Part shown: positions 50,404-59,647 of the stretch, one piece after another
Position numbering within the stretch: the stretch's first letter is position 1
How the letters are laid out: every line of letters begins with the position of its first letter
NCBI RefSeq assembly: GCF_903645355.1
Contig: NZ_CAHJXR010000007.1
Location: forward strand, 168,223-232,222
Source: Schaalia sp. Marseille-Q2122
Lineage (GTDB): Bacteria > Actinomycetota > Actinomycetes > Actinomycetales > Actinomycetaceae
Length of the DNA stretch: 64,000 nt
Direction of reading: 5' to 3'
Position numbers and translations under genes: made by a program
Notes under the pieces: generated by a model
The model's input: only the letters and a program-made list of their open reading frames with translations
Database searches by the model: none
Told to the model about the DNA's origin: nothing

Positions 50404-50440
50404 TCCTCGCTTAAGGCTGGACACTTAAGCCGGTCTGCCC

Positions 50441-50484
50441 AAGGCGCGGCGGTTCGATACACGGTATTGCAGCCGCCGCGCCTT
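50441..50484 (+). terminator. Hairpin after the transporter operon
   Basis: A 12-bp stem (AAGGCGCGGCGG / CCGCCGCGCCTT) with a 20-base loop, followed by TGG. A smaller inverted repeat (GCTTAAG/CTTAAGC, 50409-50430) precedes it. Confidence 0.65.
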
Positions 50485-50521
50485 TGGCGTATCAACGGTC
50501 GATAATGAGGGCCTAAAACTC

Positions 50522-51562
50522 ATGGAAAAACCGCCTCAGTCGGCGCATCGTCGCGCCCGAATGCACGATGTCGCCGCGCTTGCCAAGGTCTCGCACCAAA
50601 CGGTGTCGCGCGTCATTAACGGAGTGGGCGTTGTTGCCCCTGAAACCCGTGAACGTGTCCTTGAAGCCATCAAAACCTTGGGCTACCGTCCCAATTCGAC
50701 TGCGCGTGCTCTTGTCACACAACGCTCGGGATTGCTGGGCATTATTAACCCCGCTCAAAGCTACTTTGGTCCAAGCTCTATGCAGCTCGGCGTTGAGCTT
50801 GCCGCCCACCATCGGGGTTTCCTCACGGTCTTGTCTCCGTTGGAGGAATTCACCGCAGAGACGCTCAGTGACGCTATTGGGCGCTTCACGAGTTTGTCTG
50901 TCGAGGCCATCATCCTCATTGAGCCGCTCGAGTCAATCCTGGAGGGGCTGGATGATTTGGACGCGCCGATGCCCCTCGTTGCCGTCATGTCACCGGAGAT
51001 GGGGCGCCGCTTGGGCACTGCTACGGCGACCTTGGATCATATTCCGGGGATTCGGGCGTTGATTGCGCATTTGCGTTCGCTTGGGCATGAGGATATTGCA
51101 CATCTGGCGGGTAGGGATGGCTGGTACGAGTCGCGGGAGCGTGAGGAGTGCTACGTGACCGAGATGCAGGCCGCTGGCTTGACTCCTCGTGTCATTCCGA
51201 CGAACTCGTGGGCGGCGCAGGCTGGTTTTGATGCGGTGATGGCCGTGCCCTTAGAGGCGATGCCGACGGCGGTGATGGCGGCCAGCGATGATTTAGCTCT
51301 TGGTGCGATGCATGCGCTGCACTTGCGTGGCTTGCGGGTGCCTGAGGACGTCAGTGTGGTCGGTGTGGACGATAGTCCGGCCTCCCCTTTCCTCACGCCC
51401 AGTTTGACGACTGTCCGCCAGGATTTTGCGGCTTTAGGTAAGGCGCTGGTGGATTTAGCGCTGGAGTGTGTGGAGAGTGGGCAGGCTGGGGCGCGTATGA
51501 TTCCGGTGGATCTGATCGTGCGCGATTCAAGTGGGAAGGCGCGCACGCATTCCCTTGGTTGA
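50522..51562 (+). CDS. LacI-family transcriptional regulator (probable arabinose-locus regulator)
   Basis: 346 residues from ATG 50522. HTH/hinge MHDVAALAKVSHQTVSRVINGVGVVAPETRERVLEAIKTLGYRPNSTARALVTQRSG; effector domain with AASDDLALGAMHALHLRGLRVPEDVSVVGVDDSPASPFLTPSLTTVRQDF. It sits between the sugar importer and araD-araA, all in one direction, so it most likely controls both in response to arabinose or a related pentose. Effector not provable from sequence. Confidence 0.9.
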   Translation: MEKPPQSAHRRARMHDVAALAKVSHQTVSRVINGVGVVAPETRERVLEAIKTLGYRPNSTARALVTQRSGLLGIINPAQSYFGPSSMQLGVELAAHHRGFLTVLSPLEEFTAETLSDAIGRFTSLSVEAIILIEPLESILEGLDDLDAPMPLVAVMSPEMGRRLGTATATLDHIPGIRALIAHLRSLGHEDIAHLAGRDGWYESREREECYVTEMQAAGLTPRVIPTNSWAAQAGFDAVMAVPLEAMPTAVMAASDDLALGAMHALHLRGLRVPEDVSVVGVDDSPASPFLTPSLTTVRQDFAALGKALVDLALECVESGQAGARMIPVDLIVRDSSGKARTHSLG

Positions 51563-51643
51563 GCGTTCTGCTTCCTCATGTGGTCGGGCGCTAAGGGCGG
51601 GTATCCTTAGGGAGGAACACTCTCTACCGCTTTCAAGGACGAA

Positions 51644-52357
51644 ATGATGGACCATCGTAATCCCGCCACATGGACCCCCGAGTTTGCCGCTGAGGTTCAG
51701 CGCGTGCGCGAGTATGTTGCTGATTTGCATGCGGAGTTGCCGCGCTGGGAGCTGGTGGTGTGGACCGCCGGGAATGTCTCGCAGCGTATTCGCGGCGAGG
51801 CCGAAGACGGCTCCCAGGATCTGTTGGTCATCAAGCCCTCTGGTGTTTCTTACGATGATCTCAGCGCCGAGGCGATGGTGGTGTGCGACCTCGACGGGCA
51901 GCTGATTCAGGGCGCGGGCAAGCCGTCCTCAGATACTGCTGCTCACGCCTACGTTTACCGCCATATGCCTCATATTGGGGGAGTGGTGCACACGCACTCG
52001 ACCTACGCCACCGCTTGGGCCGCGCGAGGCGAGGCCATCCCCTGCGTCCTGACGATGATGGGTGACGAGTTCGGTGGTGATATTCCCGTTGGCCCCTTCG
52101 CGCTGATCGGTGATGATTCGATTGGTAAGGGCATTGTCGACACCCTCAAGGATCACCCCAGCCCTGCTGTGCTCATGCAAAACCATGGGCCTTTCACGAT
52201 AGGGAAGGATGCGCGTGCTGCGGTGAAGGCCGCTGTCATGGTTGAAGAGGTTGCCCGCACGGTGCATATTGCCCGTCAGGGTGGTGACCTGATTCCGATT
52301 CCGAAGGAGGCTATTGAGAGCCTCTACGCCCGTTACCAGAACGTTTACGGCCAGTAA
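51644..52357 (+). CDS. araD: L-ribulose-5-phosphate 4-epimerase
   Basis: 237 residues. Class II aldolase/epimerase fold: [47 protein letters not shown], zinc histidines in [18 protein letters not shown], and [44 protein letters not shown]. Converts L-ribulose-5-P to D-xylulose-5-P. ATG 51644 (double ATG) with AAGGACG upstream. araA follows after 100 bases. Confidence 0.95.
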   Translation: MMDHRNPATWTPEFAAEVQRVREYVADLHAELPRWELVVWTAGNVSQRIRGEAEDGSQDLLVIKPSGVSYDDLSAEAMVVCDLDGQLIQGAGKPSSDTAAHAYVYRHMPHIGGVVHTHSTYATAWAARGEAIPCVLTMMGDEFGGDIPVGPFALIGDDSIGKGIVDTLKDHPSPAVLMQNHGPFTIGKDARAAVKAAVMVEEVARTVHIARQGGDLIPIPKEAIESLYARYQNVYGQ

Positions 52358-52457
52358 TCCTTCGCTTCACGCGCCGCACCTTCCCGCCTGGGCGCGGGCA
52401 GGTGCGCAGCCCCTCATTAGCTCAGTTTTTAGGCACACAAGAAATCAGGAGTTACCC

Positions 52458-53966
52458 ATGAAGAACTTTTACGAGGGCCGCGAGGTCTGGTTCTACACCG
52501 GCAGTCAGGATCTTTACGGCGAGGAGACTCTGCTCCAAGTCGCTGAGCAATCCCAGGAGGTTGTGCGCCTGCTCAATGACTCGGGTGTCCTGCCCGTGCC
52601 CGTCGTGTGGAAGCCGGTTTTGAAGGATTCGGACGCGATCCGCAGGGCCATGCTGGATGCGTCCACCGACGATCAGGTGATCGGCGTAATCGCGTGGATG
52701 CACACCTTCAGCCCTGCAAAGATGTGGATTCGCGGCATGGAGGTCCTCTCCAAGCCCCTGCTGCACCTGGCAACCCAGGCCAATGTTGAGATCCCCTGGG
52801 ATTCCATCGACATGGATTTCATGAACCTCAACCAGGCTGCTCACGGTGACCGCGAGTACGCCTACATCCTCACCCGCCTGGGGGTTTCGCGCACCACGGT
52901 GGTGGGCCACGCCTCCCACCCTCAGGTCACCGCGCGGGTGGCCTCGTGGATGCGTGCTGCGGCGGGCTGGGCGGCGGCCCAGGAGATGCGCATTGTGCGT
53001 TTTGGCGACAATATGCGCAATGTGGCTGTTACCGAGGGGGATAAGACTGAGGCTGAGCGGCGTCTTGGCGTGTCGATCAACACTTGGGGGGTCAATGATC
53101 TGGTTGCGGTCGTTGACGCGGTTGACGAGGCCGCCGTTGATGCCCTCGTTGCGCTCTACGAGGAGCGTTACGACGTGGCTGAGGAGTTGCGCGCGGGCGC
53201 CGAGCGTCACGAGTCCCTGCGCTATGCTGCCCGCCAGGAGATTGCGATCCGTTCCTTCTTGGAGGAACGCGGGGCGAGCGCGTTTACGACGAACTTTGAG
53301 GACCTGGGTGGCCTGAAGCAGCTGCCGGGCTTGGCGGTGCAGCGTCTCATGGCTGAGGGCTATGGTTTTGGTGCTGAGGGCGACTGGAAGACGGCCCTGC
53401 TGGTGCGTGTGGCGAAGGTCATGGGCGAGGGGCTGTCGGGCGGTGCCTCCCTGATGGAGGACTACACCTATAACCTTGTGCCTGGTCAGGAGATGATTCT
53501 GGGCGCCCACATGCTGGAGATCTGCCCGAGTCTGACCGCTCAGAAGGTCCGCATTGAGATTCATCCCCTGGGTATTGGGGATCGTGAGGATCCTGTGCGC
53601 ATGGTGTTTAACGCTGATGCTGGCCCGGGCATGGTGGTGGCGTTGGCGGATATGCGTGATCGTTTCCGTTTGACGGCCAATGTGGTGAAGGTGGTTGAGC
53701 CGCCTCATGACATGCCGAAGTTGCCGGTGGCCCGCGCCATGTGGGTGCCTGAACCGAATATGGAGACCTCTATTGAGTCCTGGCTGACGGCAGGTGGGGC
53801 GCACCATACGGCGATGACTACTCAGGTAGGTGTGGCTGAGTGGGAGACTTTCGCATCGATTGCCGGCATGGAACTGGTGGTCATTGACGAGGACACCACG
53901 ACGCGAAGCTTCGCTGATCGTCTGCGTTGGAACCAGGTGTACTACCGTCTGGCTGAGGGGCTGTGA
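52458..53966 (+). CDS. araA: L-arabinose isomerase
   Basis: 502 residues, normal AraA length. ATG 52458 with AGGAG at 52447-52451 chosen over upstream open frame inside araD. Blocks: [127 protein letters not shown]. The Mn-binding Glu/His residues are within these. Converts L-arabinose to L-ribulose. araB (ribulokinase), needed for the next step, is not in the window. Confidence 0.97.
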   Translation: MKNFYEGREVWFYTGSQDLYGEETLLQVAEQSQEVVRLLNDSGVLPVPVVWKPVLKDSDAIRRAMLDASTDDQVIGVIAWMHTFSPAKMWIRGMEVLSKPLLHLATQANVEIPWDSIDMDFMNLNQAAHGDREYAYILTRLGVSRTTVVGHASHPQVTARVASWMRAAAGWAAAQEMRIVRFGDNMRNVAVTEGDKTEAERRLGVSINTWGVNDLVAVVDAVDEAAVDALVALYEERYDVAEELRAGAERHESLRYAARQEIAIRSFLEERGASAFTTNFEDLGGLKQLPGLAVQRLMAEGYGFGAEGDWKTALLVRVAKVMGEGLSGGASLMEDYTYNLVPGQEMILGAHMLEICPSLTAQKVRIEIHPLGIGDREDPVRMVFNADAGPGMVVALADMRDRFRLTANVVKVVEPPHDMPKLPVARAMWVPEPNMETSIESWLTAGGAHHTAMTTQVGVAEWETFASIAGMELVVIDEDTTTRSFADRLRWNQVYYRLAEGL

Positions 53967-54029
53967 GGGGGAGCGGAGGCTTCCTGCGGCGTGTCTGACT
54001 CAACGGTCAGTTTGTTGAAAATGTCGCAT

Positions 54030-54064
54030 TTTGGGGGTGGTTTTGGTGAAAAACCACCCCCAAA
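54030..54064 (+). terminator. Strong terminator after araA
   Basis: A perfect 15-bp stem (TTTGGGGGTGGTTTT and complement) with a 5-base loop, 64 bases after the araA stop. Confidence 0.85.
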
Positions 54065-54194
54065 CCTCAGCAAAACGTGAGAAATCAGGAAGAAACGCCG
54101 GTTCAACCTGACAAAACCGCCTGTTATTCCGTACTGTTTCCCTATGACCTCGCACGAGGTTCCTAATCTTGTACCGAATCAGAAGAGGTATCCA

Positions 54195-54476
54195 ATGTCT
54201 GTCAACCGCACTGAGCTCGTCGCCGCCATCGCCGAAGACGCTGGCCTGACCAAGGTCCAGGCTGACGCCGCCCTGTCCGCTTTCCAGAAGGTTCTCGTCG
54301 AGTCCCTCGCCAAGGGTGAAGCTGTCAAGGTCACCGGCCTGCTCTCCGTGGAGCGTGTCGAGCGCGCAGCTCGCACCGGCCGCAACCCCCGCACCGGCGA
54401 AGAAATCCAGATCCCCGCTGGCTTCGGCGTGAAGATCTCCGCTGGCTCCACCCTGAAGAAGGCTGTTGCTAAGTGA
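54195..54476 (+). CDS. hup: HU-family DNA-binding protein
   Basis: 93 residues, standard HU, without the Lys/Ala-rich tail of mycobacterial/streptomycete HupB. NRTELVAAIAEDAGLTKVQADAALSAFQKVLVESLAKGEAVKVTGLLSVERVERAARTGRNPRTGEEIQIPA includes the RNPRTGE beta-arm with the DNA-intercalating proline. ATG 54195 with AGAGG upstream was preferred to an in-frame ATG at 54144. Stand-alone gene with a textbook terminator. Confidence 0.95.
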   Translation: MSVNRTELVAAIAEDAGLTKVQADAALSAFQKVLVESLAKGEAVKVTGLLSVERVERAARTGRNPRTGEEIQIPAGFGVKISAGSTLKKAVAK

Positions 54477-54499
54477 GTTTGAGCCTCTGAGGAGTCTCG

Positions 54500-54529
54500 A
54501 AAGGGCGGGCGCTTCGGCGCCCGCCCTTT
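54500..54529 (+). terminator. Intrinsic terminator after HU gene
   Basis: 13-bp stem (AAAGGGCGGGCGC / GCGCCCGCCCTTT) closed by a stable TTCG tetraloop and followed by TTTCTT. Confidence 0.95.
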
Positions 54530-54572
54530 TCTTATGTTTTCTGGGCTGGGTAGGTTCCCAAAAATTTGTCTG

Positions 54573-54705
54573 ATGACTACACTGGTTGTGGTGACTACAC
54601 TGTGAAAGTGTCCACAGGGAGTGTGCCACGCCCACGGTCTGTCACACCCATCGTCTGTCGCACCCAGAGCCTGGGACACCCAGAGCCTGTCACATAGACA
54701 GTGAC
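54573..54705. repeat. Short direct repeats in the nagB promoter region
   Basis: TGACTACACT occurs twice 18 bases apart (54574 and 54592). Downstream, GTCTGTCACACCCA / GTCTGTCGCACCCAGAGCCTG / CACCCAGAGCCTGTCACA form a chain of imperfect repeats (54636-54695). They could be operators for an amino-sugar regulator (for example GntR or ROK type); no match to a known box was established. Confidence 0.5.
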
Positions 54706-54735
54706 AAGAATCCACAAGGATGAGGAGCACACGTT

Positions 54736-55509
54736 ATGAAGGTCGCAATCCTTCCCAACGAGCAAGAAATCGCACGTATCGCCGCTGACCACGTTGAAGC
54801 CCTGTACCGCCGCAAGCCCGACTTCGTCCTCGGCCTGGCCACCGGCTCCTCACCGCTTCCGCTCTACGCTGAACTCATCGAACGCTTCAAGGCTGGCCGT
54901 ATTTCCTTCGCTCAGGTCCGCTCCTTCAACCTCGACGAGTACGTGGGCCTGCCCAAGGGCCACTACGAGGGCTACGCCAACTTCATCCACCGCAACCTCG
55001 TCGACCACCTTGACATGGCAGAGGGCGCCGCTCACGGCCCCGACGGCTGGTGCGACGACCTGCACGCAGGCGCAGCCGCCTACGATCAGGCCATTAAGGA
55101 CGCTGGCGGCATTGACCTGCAGGTCCTGGGCATTGGTTCCGACGGCCACATCGGCTTCAACGAACCCGGCGGCTCCCTGACCTCCCGCACCCACGTGGGT
55201 GTCCTCACCGAACAGACCCGCCGCGACAACGCCCGCTTCTTCGACGGCAACATCGACGACGTCCCCACCCACTGCGTGACCCAGGGCCTGGGCACCATCA
55301 TGGACGCTCGCGAAAACCTCATGATCGTCACCGGCGCGGGCAAGGCCGAGGCCGTCAAGGAACTCATCGAAGGCGGCATCTCCGCACGCTGGCCCGCCAC
55401 CATCCTTCAGATGCACGACAACACCACCGTCCTGCTTGACGAGGCCGCAGCCTCCCTCCTCGAACTCAAGGACTTCTACCGTGAGGTGTGGGAAAAGGAA
55501 TCCCTCTGA
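54736..55509 (+). CDS. nagB: Glucosamine-6-phosphate deaminase
   Basis: 257 residues. Blocks: LGLATGSSPLPLY, SFNLDEYVGLPKGHYEGYANFIHRNL, LQVLGIGSDGHIGFNEPGGSLTSRTHV, catalytic D in DEYVG and H in DGHIGFNEP. Converts glucosamine-6-P to fructose-6-P plus ammonia, feeding amino sugars into glycolysis. Start ATG 54736 with GGATGAGGAG upstream. It is monocistronic; nagA is not adjacent. Confidence 0.96.
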   Translation: MKVAILPNEQEIARIAADHVEALYRRKPDFVLGLATGSSPLPLYAELIERFKAGRISFAQVRSFNLDEYVGLPKGHYEGYANFIHRNLVDHLDMAEGAAHGPDGWCDDLHAGAAAYDQAIKDAGGIDLQVLGIGSDGHIGFNEPGGSLTSRTHVGVLTEQTRRDNARFFDGNIDDVPTHCVTQGLGTIMDARENLMIVTGAGKAEAVKELIEGGISARWPATILQMHDNTTVLLDEAAASLLELKDFYREVWEKESL

Positions 55510-55566
55510 TCCCTCCACCCGCCCTGATCACAAGCGCGTGAACACCCGAGTGTGAGAACTCCCGCG

Positions 55567-55600
55567 TCGCCCTCGCCCCGCACATGTGGGGCGAGGGCGA
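55567..55600. terminator. Hairpin after nagB
   Basis: 13-bp stem (TCGCCCTCGCCCC / GGGGCGAGGGCGA) with an 8-base loop, 58 bases after the nagB stop. Resembles the stems at 9650 and 8333. Confidence 0.8.
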
Positions 55601-55613
55601 TTGCGCACCTACA

Positions 55614-55976
55614 ATGGAGGACATGCGAGCACTGGATGAACCCATGGCCCCCGGCGGCCCCGAAAGCCCGAACGCGCCATCGAACCCCCAGTCCTCGACC
55701 GCACTGCTGGAACGAACTGAGGTAGAGCGCGAGAAGGATCCGGGTGACGGTGACCGTTTCGCACACTTCGTCCGCAAAGACAAAGCTGACTCCTCCATGA
55801 TGACCGGCCAGCCTGTCGTCGCCCTGTGCGGCAAGGTGTGGATTCCCACCCGGGACGCCAGCCAATACCCGGTGTGCCCCAAGTGCAAGGCCCTGCGCGA
55901 CGAGATGAATAACTTTGGCCCGAATTGGCCCTTCTCTGATGGTCGTTCAGGAGGCTCGGGAGGTTCCCACCAGTGA
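55614..55976 (+). CDS. DUF3039 domain protein
   Basis: About 120 residues; ATG 55614 or 55623 as start (GGAGG precedes the second very closely). The conserved part is DGDRFAHFVRKDKADSSMMTGQPVVALCGKVWIPTRDASQYPVCPKCKALRDEM, with three cysteines (ALCGK, CPKC) and HF that could bind zinc. Function unknown. In Actinobacteria this family is next to a superfamily-2 helicase; here the stop overlaps the helicase GTG start, so they are coupled and may work together. Confidence 0.85.
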   Translation: MEDMRALDEPMAPGGPESPNAPSNPQSSTALLERTEVEREKDPGDGDRFAHFVRKDKADSSMMTGQPVVALCGKVWIPTRDASQYPVCPKCKALRDEMNNFGPNWPFSDGRSGGSGGSHQ

Positions 55977-57790
55977 ATCGCGGCCCTGTTGGTTCCACCA
56001 GCGGCCCGCAACGAGTCTCCGCCTCAGCAGCTCAGAACCTCTCTCCGTCCTTTCCTGAGCGCGCCCGATGGGGCACTGCGGGGAGTCTGCGCGCCTGGCA
56101 GGCAGCTGCACTGAACCTCTACCTCGAAAAATCCCCCAAGGACTTCCTCGCCGTCGCCACCCCCGGCGCCGGTAAAACCACCTTCGCTCTGCGTATCGCC
56201 GTTGAACTCATGGGTTCAGGCATAGTCGACAAGGTGACGGTCGTCTGCCCCACCGAGCACCTAAAAAGCCAGTGGGCTGACGCCGCGGCCAGGGTGGGCA
56301 TCCACATTGACCCCGCGTTCAGTAACTCCCAAGGCATGGCAGGCTCCCACTATGACGGCGTTGCCGTCACCTACGCCCAGGTAGCCTCCAACCCCGCCGT
56401 GCACTCGGCGCGCACGCGCGCCCACCGCACCCTCATCATCCTCGACGAGATCCACCACGCGGGTGACTCCCTATCCTGGGGCGATGGCATCTCCGAAGCC
56501 TTCAAGGACGCCACCCGCAGACTCAACCTCACGGGCACACCCTTCCGATCGGATACCTCGCCCATCCCCTTCGTGCGCTACGTCGAGGACGAGGAAGGCA
56601 TCCGCCGCTCACAAGCCGACTACACCTACGGCTACGGCGACGCCCTGCGTGACGGCGTCGTGCGCCCCGTCCTCTTCATGTCCTACTCGGGCACCATGTC
56701 CTGGCGCACCAGCGCTGGCGAGCAATACTCTGCGCGCCTAGGTGAGCCCCTCACTAAGGACATGATGAAGCAGGCGTGGCGCACCGCCCTGGACCCCAAG
56801 GGCGAGTGGATCCCTGCCGTCCTCCAGGCCGCCGACCAGCGCCTGACCGAGGTGCGCCGCCAGGTGCCCGACGCCGGTGGCCTCGTCATTGCCTCCGACC
56901 AAACCCAGGCACGCGCCTACGCACGCCACCTGCGCATGATTACCGGCAAGGCAGCCACCGTCGTCCTCTCTGACGATAAGGATGCCTCCGAACGCATCGA
57001 CACCTTCCGGGAGAATGACGACCGGTGGATGGTGGCCGTACGCATGGTGTCCGAGGGCGTGGACGTGCCGCGCCTGTCCGTGGGCGTGTACGCGACCAAC
57101 ACCTCGACCTCCCTGTTCTTTGCCCAGGCCGTCGGGCGTTTCGTGCGCGCACGCCGCCGCGGAGAAACCGCCACCGTCTTCATCCCCTCCGTCCTGCCGC
57201 TGCTTGACCTCGCCGGCGCTATGGAGGTTGAACGCGACCACGCCCTCGATCGGCCAACGAACGCCAACGAGGAAGGCGACCTCTGCAACCCCGAGGATGC
57301 CCTCATCGCCCAGGCGAACCGACAGGAGAAAGCCTCCTCTGACCTGCTGGGATCCTTCGAGGCCCTCGGCGCCGACGCGGAGTTCGACGCCGTGCTCTTC
57401 GACGGCGCCGCCTGGGGATCAGTGGCCGAGGTCGGCTCCGTGGAAGAACAGGAATACCTGGGCATACCGGGCCTGCTGGAGCCCGACCAGGTGACGACCC
57501 TGCTGCGCGCCCGTCAAGAAGAACAGATCGCCAGCCAAAAGCGTGCCCGCGCAGCCGCGAAACTCCGCGATGAAAACTCAGGAATCTCCGACCACCGCGT
57601 GCGCGCCGCCAAACGCAAGGAACTACAAAACCTCGTCTCATCCTGGTCACGTCGCTCAGGGGAAACCCACGCCGTCATCCACTCTCAACTGCGCCAGCGC
57701 TGCGGTGGCCCCGAAGTCGCCCAGGCCAGCACCGAGCAGATCGCCGCACGCATTGCCCTGCTGCGCGAATGGTTCGTTGGACGACGCTAA
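55973..57790 (+). CDS. DEAD/DEAH-box superfamily 2 helicase
   Basis: 605 residues from GTG 55973. Motif I ATPGAGKTTFALRIA, motif Ia VVCPTEHLKSQWADAA, motif II LDEIHHAGD (DEIH), motif III LNLTGTPFRSD, motif V MVSEGVDVPRLSV, motif VI QAVGRFVRARRRGE. So an active translocase/helicase is expected. The C-terminal ~170 residues are helical and charged. The DUF3039-helicase pair is widely conserved in Actinobacteria but its task (nucleic-acid repair or surveillance) is not defined. Confidence 0.92.
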   Translation: MNRGPVGSTSGPQRVSASAAQNLSPSFPERARWGTAGSLRAWQAAALNLYLEKSPKDFLAVATPGAGKTTFALRIAVELMGSGIVDKVTVVCPTEHLKSQWADAAARVGIHIDPAFSNSQGMAGSHYDGVAVTYAQVASNPAVHSARTRAHRTLIILDEIHHAGDSLSWGDGISEAFKDATRRLNLTGTPFRSDTSPIPFVRYVEDEEGIRRSQADYTYGYGDALRDGVVRPVLFMSYSGTMSWRTSAGEQYSARLGEPLTKDMMKQAWRTALDPKGEWIPAVLQAADQRLTEVRRQVPDAGGLVIASDQTQARAYARHLRMITGKAATVVLSDDKDASERIDTFRENDDRWMVAVRMVSEGVDVPRLSVGVYATNTSTSLFFAQAVGRFVRARRRGETATVFIPSVLPLLDLAGAMEVERDHALDRPTNANEEGDLCNPEDALIAQANRQEKASSDLLGSFEALGADAEFDAVLFDGAAWGSVAEVGSVEEQEYLGIPGLLEPDQVTTLLRARQEEQIASQKRARAAAKLRDENSGISDHRVRAAKRKELQNLVSSWSRRSGETHAVIHSQLRQRCGGPEVAQASTEQIAARIALLREWFVGRR

Positions 57791-57831
57791 CACCCAATGA
57801 CAGTCGCTTCACCGACACATGGCGCAAAAGG

Positions 57832-57874
57832 CTGCGCCCCTCTTCACACCATGAAGGCCTGAAGAGGGGCGCAG
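57832..57874. terminator. Bidirectional terminator between helicase and pncB
   Basis: A perfect 15-bp stem (CTGCGCCCCTCTTCA / TGAAGAGGGGCGCAG) with a 13-base loop between convergent genes. Confidence 0.88.
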
Positions 57875-57928
57875 TCTCTACGACACATGACCAGCGTGAC
57901 GGAAGAAATCCCGCCACACGATCCCGCG

Positions 57929-59272
57929 TCAGTCCAAGGAAATGTAGCGAGTCGGAATCGCCGTCTCACCCTCGGACAGACGCCACGCCTGGTAGGGCAG
58001 CTCATTGCGGGAGCGCACGTGACGCTCCTGAGCTTCCTTCAGAGCGCTCGGACCCCACGCGGTGGGATCAATGACGCCATTGCGAACCAGAGGCACCTGC
58101 AGCGGGCGGGCACCCAGCGCCTCCAACTCCGACAGGCGGGCAGCCTCGTCAGACCCGGCAACCAGGACCTCCTCAGAGGCGTAACCATCCTCGTCAACCA
58201 GACGGCCAGCGCTCTTACGGCCACCGACGGTGCCCTTGGATTCGGAGCGCTTAGCCACGGGAACCATCACGCCATTACCATCGTCGCGGGCCACCAGCTT
58301 GTACACGAGGGCGGCCGTCGGCACACCCGAACCCGTCACAAGCTTCGTCCCCACGCCATAGGAATCAATCGGGGCGGCACCCAGTGCAGCAATCGCATAC
58401 TCATCAAGGTCGTTAGTGACCGTGATCTTCGTCGAGGTTGCACCCAGGGCATCCAACTGGCCGCGCACCTTGAAGGCCTGGGCAACAAGGTCACCCGAAT
58501 CCAAACGAACCGCGCCGAGTTCACCGCCAGCAGCGCGAGCAGCCTCGACAGCGTTATTGACGCCCTCAGTGACGTTGTAGGTGTCCACCAGCAGCGTCGT
58601 CTTCGTACCCAGGCGCGCGATCTGCGCGTCGAAGGCCGCGCGCTCCGAATCATGCAGCAGCGTGAAGGAGTGGGCCGAGGTACCAATCGTGGGAATACCG
58701 TAGCGCTTACCGGCCTCCAGATTAGAGGTACCCGCAAACCCGCCGATGACGGCTGCTCTGGCGGCGGACACCGCTGCCCGCTCGTGAGCGCGGCGAGCAC
58801 CCATATCCATGCAGGGGCGGCCGTGGGCGGCGATCGTCATACGAGAGGCGGCTGATGCGATGGCGCAGTCGTGGTTAAGCACCGACAGCAGCAGGGTCTC
58901 CAGCAGGGTGCACTCGGCGAAAGTACCCTCAACGGTGAGCAGAGGAGAACCCGGGAAGTAGCACTCGCCCTCGGCATAGCCGTCAATATTGCCACTGAAA
59001 CGGAAGGTCGAGAGGTACTCGAGCGCGGCTTCTGAAAGCGCGGTATTGTCGGCAAGCCAAGCGATCTGCTCGGGTTCAAAATGGAAACGTTCCAAGGCCT
59101 CCAGGATACGGCCCGTGCCCGCAACCACGCCGAAACGACGAGTTGAAGGCAGGCGGCGTCCGAAGAGCTCGAACACGGAGTGACGATACGCGGTGCCCGC
59201 CTGAAGGGCGGCATCGAGCATCGTGAGTTCGTACATATCTGTCAGCAGAGCTGTTGAATGAGAAGCGGGCAT
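57929..59272 (-). CDS. pncB: Nicotinate phosphoribosyltransferase
   Basis: 447 residues. TALLTDMYELTMLDAALQAG at the N-terminus, FGRRLPSTRRFGVVAGTGRIL, GRPCMDMGARRAHERAAVSAARAAVIGGFAGTSNLEAGKRYGIPTIGTSAHSF (with catalytic His and phosphate-binding part), LLVDTYNVTEGVNNAV and GAVRLDSGDLVAQA. Forms nicotinate mononucleotide from nicotinate and PRPP (NAD salvage). Divergent from clpS; a palindrome in the gap may regulate it. Confidence 0.95.
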   Translation of the reverse strand: MPASHSTALLTDMYELTMLDAALQAGTAYRHSVFELFGRRLPSTRRFGVVAGTGRILEALERFHFEPEQIAWLADNTALSEAALEYLSTFRFSGNIDGYAEGECYFPGSPLLTVEGTFAECTLLETLLLSVLNHDCAIASAASRMTIAAHGRPCMDMGARRAHERAAVSAARAAVIGGFAGTSNLEAGKRYGIPTIGTSAHSFTLLHDSERAAFDAQIARLGTKTTLLVDTYNVTEGVNNAVEAARAAGGELGAVRLDSGDLVAQAFKVRGQLDALGATSTKITVTNDLDEYAIAALGAAPIDSYGVGTKLVTGSGVPTAALVYKLVARDDGNGVMVPVAKRSESKGTVGGRKSAGRLVDEDGYASEEVLVAGSDEAARLSELEALGARPLQVPLVRNGVIDPTAWGPSALKEAQERHVRSRNELPYQAWRLSEGETAIPTRYISLD

Positions 59273-59307
59273 ACGCTCAATTTATCCTGACTTTTGACGC
59301 CAAGGTG

Positions 59308-59322
59308 TGTAAAACGCTTACA
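59308..59322. promoter_or_regulatory. Palindrome upstream of pncB
   Basis: TGTAA AACGC TTACA, 5-bp arms, 36 bases from the pncB start in the divergent gap with clpS. NAD-metabolism repressors (NrtR, NiaR) use similar GTAA/TTAC palindromes. The regulator is not in the window. Confidence 0.4.
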
Positions 59323-59353
59323 TTTAGGTGACTCTCACGTTTAGGCTTATCTC

Positions 59354-59647
59354 ATGGCACATTCGACGTTGGGACAACCCGCACTGCAGACCGCACCGGC
59401 GCGGTCAAAGATGGCTGCATGGCAGACCGTGGTCCTCAACGACGCCGTCAATCTCACCACCTACGTGTCGCATGTCTTTCAACGACATTTCGGATACAGT
59501 GCAGAATATGCCGATCAACTGATGTGGCAGGTTCATGACCACGGTCGCGCCGTGGTGTCAACGGGATTACGGGAACGAATGGAAGCGGACGTGCTGGCCC
59601 TTCACGCCTACGGACTACGAGCACTGCTGGAACCAGCGCAATGCTAG
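59354..59647 (+). CDS. clpS: ATP-dependent Clp protease adaptor ClpS
   Basis: 97 residues. WQTVVLNDAVNLTTYVSHVFQRHFGYSAEYADQLMWQVHDHGRAVVSTGLRERMEADVLALHAYGLRALLE. The ND(x)VN pocket and the MW..H..G segment are the N-degron binding residues. Delivers N-end-rule substrates to ClpC/ClpA-ClpP. The next gene overlaps by 7 bases. Confidence 0.94.
   Translation: MAHSTLGQPALQTAPARSKMAAWQTVVLNDAVNLTTYVSHVFQRHFGYSAEYADQLMWQVHDHGRAVVSTGLRERMEADVLALHAYGLRALLEPAQC

Noticed and set aside
49171..50424. Minus-strand 417-codon frame opposite mmsB
   Set aside because: Asp/His-rich composition typical of antisense to a membrane protein gene; mmsB is clear.
50452..50460. GTTCGATAC resembling a tRNA T-loop
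   Set aside because: It is the loop of a terminator hairpin, with no tRNA arms around it.
52452..53807. Minus-strand 451-codon frame opposite araA
   Set aside because: Antisense shadow; araA is full length with all motifs.
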